The notes beneath the pieces were generated by a model. That model saw only the letters and a program-made list of their open reading frames with translations, was not told where the DNA came from and did no database searches. DNA of 64,000 bases, taken from Corynebacterium resistens DSM 45100. Its GTDB lineage: Bacteria > Actinomycetota > Actinomycetes > Mycobacteriales > Mycobacteriaceae. Location of the stretch: contig NC_015673.1 of the NCBI RefSeq assembly GCF_000177535.2, positions 1,054,001 to 1,118,000 of the forward strand. The letters run 5' to 3'. Below are positions 52,254-60,263 of this stretch, piece by piece; positions within the stretch are counted from its first letter, which is position 1; the number at the start of each line of letters is the position of its first letter. Both the position numbers and the translations under genes were made by a program.

Positions 52254-55200
52254 AAGCGGATAACGCGTACTCGCACACACCGTTATCTCGTATCAATAGC
52301 GACAACCAACGTTTACCGATGACTACATTGATCGGCGCCTTCCTCTGGCGCTCAATCGTTTCGTTGTTTTCGCGGAATACGTGCAGGTCGGGGATGTCGC
52401 CATCCTCGTGGATTTGGAAGGTGTCGGCCAAAGCGATGTTGCTGAACGGAACGTACTCCGGTTCTTGTTCGCCATTGCGTTTCGCTTCTTCAGCCCGCAG
52501 CGCGTTGTAAGTGGTCTCGATGTTCACCGCAGAAACGTAGTAGGCCAGCAGCATGATTTCCGTAGCGAGAATTTCATTCGCGTACTTGCGGGCCAAGTCT
52601 TCTGGCCTGATGAGACCAGATTGCAGCAGGCGCACGGTGAACGTGGATGTTCCGGCAAAGGGGTCGAGAATGCATACGCCTTCATCGGTAAGCCCCTTAC
52701 CGAAGTGCTTCCGCGAGACGTCATCAGCGGCGCGAAGGATGAAGTCCACGATCTCCACCGGGGTGTACACAATCCCCAGGGCCTCGGCCTGCTTCCTGAA
52801 CGCCTTCTGGAAGAAGCGCTCGTAAAGCTCCTTAATCACTTGTTGTTTGCCGGAGGCGCTGTTCACCTCCGAAGCCCGCACACGCACCGAATCGTAGAAT
52901 TTTTCCAGCGATTCGGTTTCAGTATTCAGATCTTCCTTCTCAAGCACCGTCGTCATGCGTTGCATCACTTGTGCAACGGGGTTGTGCTCAGTGAAGTTGT
53001 GCCCCTCAAAGAGCGCATCAAACACCGGGGCGGTGATCAGGTGCTGGGACAGCATACTGATGGCTTCGGCATCCGTGATCGAATCATTCAGGTTGCCGCG
53101 AAGCCCTTCCACAAAACGGTCAAATTCCTTACGCAGCGTGGGGTTCGCGCCATCGATCAGCGCAGTGATGCGGGTGATCTGGGCTTGGGCGATCTTGGCG
53201 ACATCATCGGCCCAGTCTTCCCAGTACGTTCGGGTTCCAACCTTATCGACCAGCTTCACGTGCATGGCCTCTTGCCACTTCTCCATTGAGAACAGGGCAT
53301 ACTGTTGAGCCAGGTCGCGTCCATCGGCCCCAGTTGCATCGGGATCTGAGGAGTGTGAATCAATGCCGTCGAGCGTGTTTTTATGGTTTTGAACAGGATT
53401 AACTTCCAGGGGCAGCTCGCCTGCATCCCCTTCATTCATCGCGATGGAATTGACCTTTGCGTTGAAACGATCGTCGTGCGCACGCAACGCATTGAGGATC
53501 TGCCACACAACCTTGAACCGCGCATTGTCGTTCAGCGCTTGTGAAGGGCTCACATTGGGAGGAACCGCAACGGGCAAAACGATGTAACCGTAGTCCTTGC
53601 CTTCGGCCTTTCGCATCACGCGCCCCACGGATTGCACCACATCCACCATGGAGTTACGTGGGTTGAAGAAAATGACCGAATCCAGTCCCGGAACATCCAC
53701 ACCCTCAGAGAGGCAGCGCGCATTAGTTAGTACTCGCGTTTCGTCGCCCTCAATGTCGGCTTCCAGCCACGAAATCCGAGACGACCGCTGCATCGCGTTC
53801 ATGGTCCCGTCTACGTGTTGCGCAGCAACATCCACATTGACGTTGTGCAAATCCACGTCATTCAGTGCAGAACTTTGCATCAACACATTCTGGTAGGAGC
53901 GAATGAGGACCGGGAAGGATTCCGTAATCTGCTTTGACGCCCGAATGTCCTTCGCAAAAGCCACCGTCCGCAGCATCGGCTTGGCGCCCTTTTCAAACCC
54001 GGCCTTCGTGCCCTGCAAACTGCCGGACCGCTTCGTCAGCGCGGTCCAAGCTCCGATCATCGCCGAAGCCGTCGTTAGGTTGACTGTCTGGCCATCGGCT
54101 TGGGCCATTACTTCGGCAGCGACGCCCTCGTCTACCGTCATCACGAGCACCTTGTAGTCCGTCAGCAATCCCTTGTCCACGGCCTCCCCAAAGCCCAACC
54201 GGTGGAATTCGGGGCCGAAAATTGCTTCATCATCCATCGAAGCAAGCTCTGCGGAGTGCTCCTTGGCTTTGCCCTTCACCGAATCATCGAAAAGCCGTGG
54301 AGTCGCGGTCATGTACAGGCGCTTGTCGGCCTGGATGTATTCGGGATCGTGGATACGTACGAAGGCGGAGGCATCCTCACCGGCAAGGGTGACACCTGTC
54401 GTACGGTGGGCCTCATCGCAGATGACCAGATCAAATGGCTCCAGCCCCTTCTGCTGGGCATCATGGACCGCGCCCAGTGATTGGTATGTGGAGAAGACAA
54501 CGTGGAGACCCTTAGCACGCTTGCCGATGGAGAACGCTTCAGTGATCATCTCGCCATTAGTTGAAACGGGTACTTCCAGGTCGTATGGCGCAATGTCCTC
54601 AGCCGCTCTACCGGCCTTAGTGTCTGAACACACAGCGAAGCTACGCAGATCCACCGTTGCCTGGGCAGTCCACTCCCGCAGGGTCTGCGACAGCAATGCG
54701 ATAGAGGGAACGAGGAAGAGGACTCGGGCACGGTGGCCGCGAGTTTCGGCGAACTGTTCCGCCAAGCGCAAAGCGGTGAAAGTTTTACCCGTACCGCACG
54801 CCATGATCAGCTTGCCCCGGTCGCGGGTTTCAAAACCCTTCAGGACCTTTTCAATAGCTTCTGTTTGATGCTTACGGGGCTCGAAGGCTTTCTTCTTCGA
54901 CAGATTGATCTGAATCTCGGAACCGGGGAAAGCAACATCCCAATTCACGGGTGCATTGGCGATATCTGCCATGCCGATGCGGCTGGTTTCGATCATCTGG
55001 TTAGCCAGAGCATCTTCCGCGTTCGCAGACCATCGATCGGTCGTGGAAATGATGTAGCGATGAGCGAAGTGTTCACGGCCATTCTCAGTCTCAAAGGACT
55101 TTCCGGAAGCCTCGAAGAACGAATCAATGTGCTGCTTCTGAATGCTGGTGGTGGACTTGTAAAACTTAGCTTGAATGGCCACCCAGCAGTGATCGTCTGC

Positions 55201-55404
55201 ACGCCGTGCTACCAGATCAATGCCTGTGTCTGCTTTGCCACCGTTGTACCGCCAATCCTTCCAGCGGCAGACCTCGTCGAATTGCTCGGCCAACGTGGGG
55301 GCCGTCCTGAAGAAGTTGACCATCAGCTTCTCGAAAGCGATTCCGTACTTCGCTTGGGGCTGATTTTCGCGGAGTTGAGTGAGAACTTCAGTGAACGTTG
55401 CCAT
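52252..55404 (-). pseudogene. 5' half of the type ISP restriction-modification gene, truncated by the prophage
   Basis: 1050-aa open frame from ATG at 55404. Mrr-like nuclease at the N-terminus (GIDLVARRADD with Asp63, WVAIQAK with Gln78-x-Lys80). Helicase: MACGTGKTFTALR near 202 and CDEAHRTTG. Coupler, then methylase motif I (ILDPFAGTSTFTVR) near 930. At Gly1030 it crosses into phage DNA and ends after 20 foreign residues, just before where NPPY should be. The product would keep nuclease and motor but lose methylase motif IV and target recognition. Joined to 1-1087 the gene is restored in frame. Confidence 0.92.
52279..52330 (-). other. Right prophage junction (hybrid att site)
   Basis: On the minus strand host GTAGTCATC, then GG (52317-52316), then phage TAAACGTTGG. 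Outward in the phage arm the plus strand has GTATCAA, the complement of TTGATAC in the left junction arm. Rejoined phage arms give CCAACGTAGGTAAACGTTGG, an inverted repeat around the core. Confidence 0.88.
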
Positions 55405-55826
55405 GAGGGAAATTATGCCTGCGAGTAGTCCTTCACGGCCGACCGACTGCAATAAATCACGAAAGTGGGGGATGTCCACGGGTGCGGCTGGCAGGCGAGA
55501 AGGGATTAGGCGTTCGAACGAAAAAATATCGAACGCCAAGGGGGCTGTCTGGGATCGTCTATAAGTTGTCCGTAGGAACAAATCAAAAACGCGTTCCTGG
55601 GATTGGCGAGGGGCGTCAGACCAAGAAAGATCTTGGACCAGAACCAAGTAAGAAGACAACAACAAAGCAGAAAGGCGCTTAGGATGTTTCGCCATAGCCC
55701 GATTTCCCCAGCGAACACCACGGCCCAGCCCTTAACATGGCCCTGGCAAGAGCAGAGACCCTGACCTTAAACGAGCACCCCGAACCTACCCCGACCTTCA
55801 GCCCAACAGCCCATCAAGAAGGAACC
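55405..55826. promoter_or_regulatory. Divergent intergenic region, chromosome
   Basis: About 420 bases between the split type ISP gene and the DnaQ fusion. Minus-strand promoter candidate at 55558-55586: TTGATT, 17-base spacer, TATAGA, giving a leader of about 150 bases for the type ISP gene. Short open frames here show no support. Confidence 0.5.
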
Positions 55827-58800
55827 ATGCACACCCCACAGCGCTATGCCGTCATCGACCTAGAAACCACCGGCTTCAGCAAAACCGATCGCGTGATCGA
55901 GATCGGTGTGGTTTTGCTGGATCAAGCGGGCAATGTGGAACGAACGTGGGAGACCATCGTGCAGCCCAACCGCGATATCCCCAATAGCTTCGTGCACAAG
56001 CTCACGCCCTCGCACCTCGTGCACGCTCCGCTGTTTGAAGAGATCGCCGAGGAGCTCGCGGAAATCCTTCACGGGCGTACCATCATCGCTCACAACGCGC
56101 CGTTTGATATACGGTTCCTGACCAGCGAGTTCGAAAGAATCGGCGTCGCCCTTCCTGCCTATGGTGCTTGGGTCCACGACACCCTGCCGCTGTGCCGCCA
56201 GTGCTTTCCGGGAACCAACGGATCGCTGGAAAAGGTCACCAAGCTGCTGGGCATCACCAACGACCGCCCGCACGCCGCGCTGGCCGATGCCTTGGCGACC
56301 GCGGAAATCTACCGTCACCTGCGCAATGACCTGGGCCGGGTGGCTTCCGGCGCCGCACGCCTCGTTGTACCGCCGGCAACTTACCCTCGTCGTGGGCGGG
56401 CGATTTCTCGGGACGACGCCAATGGGGCCGCACCACGCGATGGCAGTTGGTTGGCGGGCCTTGCGGCGAAGTTACCCGCAGAGCGGGGAACAGCGGATTC
56501 CGACCGCTACCGCAAGCTGTTGGCAGCGGCACTCGCTGATAAGTATTTATCCGCCAGCGAGATTAAACAGCTGGAGGAAAGCGCTGTTCGGGACGGGATT
56601 TCGCACGATGACATTGTGGCGATTCACGAGGAGTTCCTGCGGCAGCTGTCGGTAGAAGCGTGGCTGGATGGCGTGGTTACCGACGAGGAAAAGCACACCT
56701 TGCGCACGTTGGCTGGGCAGCTCGGAGTGGATCCGAAACTAACCGAACAGCTCATTGCTACGCCGCAAACCGGCGAGCAGACCGTGGGGTTGGCCTTGGC
56801 GCCGGGTGATCGGGTGACGTTCACCGGTCAATTAGATCTGCCCCGCGGAGAGTGGGAACAGCGCGCGAAATCGGTCGGGTTGGATGTTGGGGGAGTGACC
56901 AAAAAGTCGGTTTTGGTGGTTGCAGCTAACCCGGATTCCACCAGCGCGAAAGCACGGAGAGCCCGCGATCTTGGCGTACCGATCATTGGTGAGCGCATGT
57001 TCGCGCAGTTGCTGTCCGCCATGATGGAGGCCGAGATGTCCACGGAACCCGACATGGATGCTGTGGGTGTGTACGGCACCGAGCCGAAGATGATCGCGCT
57101 GTTCCCATGGCTGCGGGACGTGGAATTTGAAGAAGCCGAGGAGTTCGATACCCTGCGCGCCGCGGAGCTGTGGATTGAGCACCACCCGACACGCGCGTTG
57201 CATTCCCTTTCGCACGTGTTCGGGGCCGGGCACGGGGATGCTCACGGTGAGAACCAAGGTGGAATGCTGGAACTGCGAGTGGACACCCCTACGGAACGGC
57301 GATGGATGGAGTTATTCGTCAACCCGCTGGATGCGAGTGTGTTGGACCTGCGGGGCGTCAAAGGAATGGGAAAGCAGCGCCTAAGAAACGCTGTTGAACG
57401 GGTAGTTCTGGCCGCCATCGATGCCGAGGAAGCGACGGGAGAGTTCCCAGGTGATGGCGATCAGCTGGCTGCGGGAATGTACGGGGGATTGGCTGCTGAG
57501 TTTTATGAGTCCGAAGGGGAGGGGACCGTAGCTGGGGATGCGCAGCTCAGTGGGTTGCGTGATGGTCAGGTGCTGGCCAGCGTGCCCACGAATGAGGTGC
57601 GTTTGTGGCTGGGATGGTTGCAGCTCGGCGGAATGCGTGCGGAGGCCGCAGAAGGTGTGGTGCCCACCGCAGGCGATGCACTGGCAGAGTACCTGCCGAA
57701 CCTGATCGATAATTGTGGGGAGGAAGACCCGGTAGAGGACGTGTTCCGCGTGGCCGTGGACCCACTGCGTACGGTGGTGCGGGGTGACGATCGGAAGTGG
57801 TTGATCCTGATGGAGCGTTGGTTCGGCGGGGCCACACTCGATGAGCTGGGGCAGAAGATGGGCGTAACCCGCGAGCGTGTGCGCCAGCTGGAAAAGCAGA
57901 TGGCGGAGCAGTTCGAAGCGCACCGGGGTTTGTTCGATCTGGTGGTGGCGCGGATTCACCGGCGGATTGCGCCGATTGCACGCGTGGAAAGCACGCGCCG
58001 GGACTTGCCGGCGCTGGCTGCGGTCGCTTTTGGTAGCGATGTGACGTACAACGACGTGTTCATGGCCTTAGGCCGGGTGGGTGTCGAAGGCCAGGCGATG
58101 AAGCCGTGGACGGTGGAAGGCGGTTGGATTTTCGAACCGGAGTTGCCACAGCGACTGCGCGATGCCGTGGAGGCAGCGGCGGATGAAGACGGCATTGTTG
58201 CCTTGGACGAGGCGGCGCGAGCCGGGGGCATCGATCGGGAGACGTTCGAGGAATTCTGCGCGCGCGAGATGATGGCGAAGTGGATGATCTTGGATGATCA
58301 CGTGGTTGTCCGAACTGGCAGCTACCCGGACCGTGCAGTGGCGGTGCTGGCGCTGCAGAGCGCACCGATGACCGCGGAGGACCTAGTGGAGGCCAGCGGT
58401 GGCGGCAATGCCCGCAGCGCGTCCAACCAGTTCAGCGTGGATCCGCGATTGGTGAAGGTTTCGGCCTCGAAGTGGGCGCTTACGCGATGGGAACACGAGG
58501 AGTTCCGCAGCATTGCAGAGTGGATTGGGCAACGCCTCGATTCCAGCGAGAGCACGGTCGAAATCCCCGAGCTCGGTGAAGTCCCAGCCGTGAGCGTGGC
58601 GGAGCTCATCGCCGAGGCGGAAGCCAAGGAGGTCGCCGAGGGGTCGGTACGGGCGTATGCCAACGGCAGCGAATACCAAACCGTCGACGGAATGGTCATC
58701 CGCCGGCCAGCGGAAGACACCCAACGCGTGTCCCGTGTTCCAGAGGAAACCCGCGACCTGGTGAACATCGATGGCCACTGGCACCAGCTGGTAACGGTCA

Positions 58801-59261
58801 CTCACGATCACCTGCGAGGAAGTGGTGCCAGCGTGGGCTCCGGCCTAGCCACTCACTTCGATCTTGGGTGGGGCGAGGAGAAGACCTTCGAATCCCGCCT
58901 GGGCGACCAGCGGTTGAGCGTGAACAAGCTGGGGCAAACCAGCACCTCTACGGTTCGGCGATTCTTGGAGGACCTGGGCGCGCAGGAGGGTGATCGCGTA
59001 TTCCTCCGCTTCGGCAACGATGGCATCTTTGACGTGCTCCCAGCCCCGGCCACTCGCGGCGAGGCTCACCCTCCTATTTCTTCTGTTTATGACGCCCTCG
59101 GCATCCCCGCCACCAACTTCCATGGCACCCCGGAGCAACTGTTGGAGCCGATTAACGTGGCCCTCGGGTTGCGCCCCGATGCGCCACGCCGCCGGGCGGT
59201 CGCGTTGCTCACGCACCGACGGCAGGAAGACCTCGCGGACATTGTGCGTGGGCTGAGCTAA
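55827..59261 (+). CDS. DnaQ-type exonuclease / TerB / BRCT / sigma-r4-like fusion protein
   Basis: 1144 aa from ATG at 55827 (AAGGA upstream; ORF is open 30 codons further up). Domains: DEDDh exonuclease (about 1-175; VIDLETTGFSKTDRVIEIG, IIAHNAPFDIRFL, HAALADALAT); TerB-like helical domain (about 224-304); BRCT (about 326-391; DRVTFTGQLDLPRG, GVPIIGERMFAQL); a middle region of unknown fold; a sigma-r4-like HTH (about 659-685; GATLDELGQKMGVTRERVRQ); and further uncharacterised C-terminal sequence. Likely a DNA repair or replication-associated nuclease of the chromosome. Not phage. Confidence 0.85.
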   Translation: MHTPQRYAVIDLETTGFSKTDRVIEIGVVLLDQAGNVERTWETIVQPNRDIPNSFVHKLTPSHLVHAPLFEEIAEELAEILHGRTIIAHNAPFDIRFLTSEFERIGVALPAYGAWVHDTLPLCRQCFPGTNGSLEKVTKLLGITNDRPHAALADALATAEIYRHLRNDLGRVASGAARLVVPPATYPRRGRAISRDDANGAAPRDGSWLAGLAAKLPAERGTADSDRYRKLLAAALADKYLSASEIKQLEESAVRDGISHDDIVAIHEEFLRQLSVEAWLDGVVTDEEKHTLRTLAGQLGVDPKLTEQLIATPQTGEQTVGLALAPGDRVTFTGQLDLPRGEWEQRAKSVGLDVGGVTKKSVLVVAANPDSTSAKARRARDLGVPIIGERMFAQLLSAMMEAEMSTEPDMDAVGVYGTEPKMIALFPWLRDVEFEEAEEFDTLRAAELWIEHHPTRALHSLSHVFGAGHGDAHGENQGGMLELRVDTPTERRWMELFVNPLDASVLDLRGVKGMGKQRLRNAVERVVLAAIDAEEATGEFPGDGDQLAAGMYGGLAAEFYESEGEGTVAGDAQLSGLRDGQVLASVPTNEVRLWLGWLQLGGMRAEAAEGVVPTAGDALAEYLPNLIDNCGEEDPVEDVFRVAVDPLRTVVRGDDRKWLILMERWFGGATLDELGQKMGVTRERVRQLEKQMAEQFEAHRGLFDLVVARIHRRIAPIARVESTRRDLPALAAVAFGSDVTYNDVFMALGRVGVEGQAMKPWTVEGGWIFEPELPQRLRDAVEAAADEDGIVALDEAARAGGIDRETFEEFCAREMMAKWMILDDHVVVRTGSYPDRAVAVLALQSAPMTAEDLVEASGGGNARSASNQFSVDPRLVKVSASKWALTRWEHEEFRSIAEWIGQRLDSSESTVEIPELGEVPAVSVAELIAEAEAKEVAEGSVRAYANGSEYQTVDGMVIRRPAEDTQRVSRVPEETRDLVNIDGHWHQLVTVTHDHLRGSGASVGSGLATHFDLGWGEEKTFESRLGDQRLSVNKLGQTSTSTVRRFLEDLGAQEGDRVFLRFGNDGIFDVLPAPATRGEAHPPISSVYDALGIPATNFHGTPEQLLEPINVALGLRPDAPRRRAVALLTHRRQEDLADIVRGLS

Positions 59262-59372
59262 ACGCTGGCGGGGACCTCTCCGCACAAAAAGGGGTGCCGT
59301 TTAACGGGTTTTCAAAGAACCCTCGTGGCGGTTCCTAGGAATCTATCGGGACTGGAAAGGATTTGGACACCA

Positions 59373-59978
59373 ATGTTGAATGCTCTAGGTGATATCGCCC
59401 AGATCGTGGCAGCCTTCGCTTCTGTGGCTGCTCTGCTCATCGCGCTGCAGGCGAATCAACTCGCAAACAAAACACGAAGCGAATCGTATGAGCAGCAAGA
59501 AAAATCCCATCAATTAGAGAGGGAGATTGCGGAGAAAAACGAAAAATTTTCTAAGCAAGCGGCGGACCGTGAAAGGTTGAGGGATCAGCGTGAAATCGCT
59601 AGCAACATGCAAGCCTGGTGGGTGTACCGGGAAACGGAGTATGGCAAGCAGTGGGGCATTGTGCTTTCAACCACTGGTCCTGTCAATTCTGTATTTTTCG
59701 ACGTGCGCTTAACAGTCCTCAATAAGGGGGAGGAGCAGAGGGAAAAAATCGCGATGGTCCCACCTGGGCAATACTTCATACCAAGCGTCTTCAAAGAATC
59801 GAAGTATTCCACAGGGCAGCCAGTCCTAGATAAACCCAAGTTGATTTCGGCAGAGGAAATCGAAAAGTATCAACCGTTATTGCATGCTGCGAACTACGTG
59901 GTTAAACAAATCGAATTCCGTGATCAACTCGGTCAGCAGTGGCTCTGGACTTTGAAGGAAGGGCTGACAAGTCTTTGA
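59373..59978 (+). CDS. Membrane-anchored coiled-coil hypothetical protein
   Basis: 201 aa from ATG at 59373 (AAAGGA 11 bases upstream; an open start at 59325 also exists). One N-terminal membrane segment (IAQIVAAFASVAALLIALQA), a coiled coil (about 35-80), then a soluble domain (WWVYRETEYGKQWGIVLSTT, FDVRLTVLNKGEEQREKIAM). AT-rich relative to its neighbours. No family recognised. Confidence 0.7.
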   Translation: MLNALGDIAQIVAAFASVAALLIALQANQLANKTRSESYEQQEKSHQLEREIAEKNEKFSKQAADRERLRDQREIASNMQAWWVYRETEYGKQWGIVLSTTGPVNSVFFDVRLTVLNKGEEQREKIAMVPPGQYFIPSVFKESKYSTGQPVLDKPKLISAEEIEKYQPLLHAANYVVKQIEFRDQLGQQWLWTLKEGLTSL

Positions 59979-60073
59979 AGGGAGGGCTGACAAGGGTGCC
60001 ATCGGAGGACTCGATTGGCAGTCCTTGCGCAGAAATGGCAGAAGGCCGAGGGGATACCTCGGCCTTCACGGTG

Positions 60074-60147
60074 TGCCCCAGGTGAGACTCGAACTCACAC
60101 TGGACGGGTTTTGAATCCGTTGCCTCTGCCAATTGGGCTACTGGGGC
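60074..60147 (-). tRNA. tRNA with anticodon CAA (predicted Leu)
   Basis: Full cloverleaf on the minus strand: acceptor GCCCCAG / CTGGGGC with discriminator A; D arm GCC/GGC with GG in the loop; anticodon stem ACGGA / CCCGT with an A-C mismatch at its base and loop TTCAAAA; T arm GTGAG TTCGAGT CTCAC. The variable loop is short (about 5 bases), unlike the long arm normal for tRNA-Leu. CCA is not encoded. Confidence 0.8.
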
Positions 60148-60263
60148 GCGCACCATCACAGCGGTGCGTGTGCACCGAACTGAATCGGTGTTCTCAGCGA
60201 GATTACAACAATGTCATCGGCCGAACAAAATCCAGTGTCCGTAGCTTCGTTAGAGTGGTGTTC

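Larger units (their letters stand above)
1086..52317. mobile_element. Complete prophage (siphovirus type) with 12-kb defence cargo
   Basis: Element bounded by a 2-bp GG core (read on the minus strand) at 1086-1087 and 52316-52317. Both ends interrupt the same host gene, a type ISP restriction-modification enzyme, whose two halves lie outside the element and join in frame. Inside are serine recombinases next to the left end, a full late module (packaging, head, tail, lysis), an early replication module and, next to the right end, a plus-strand defence-like operon. Core-to-core length is about 51.23 kb. No clear CI-type repressor was found; the only XRE protein is inside the cargo operon (42818). 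All expected morphogenesis genes look intact, so the phage may be inducible (inference). Confidence 0.93.

Noticed and set aside
60074..60147. tRNA as the phage attachment site
   Set aside because: The integrases are serine recombinases, and both junctions are mapped within the type ISP gene 8 kb away.
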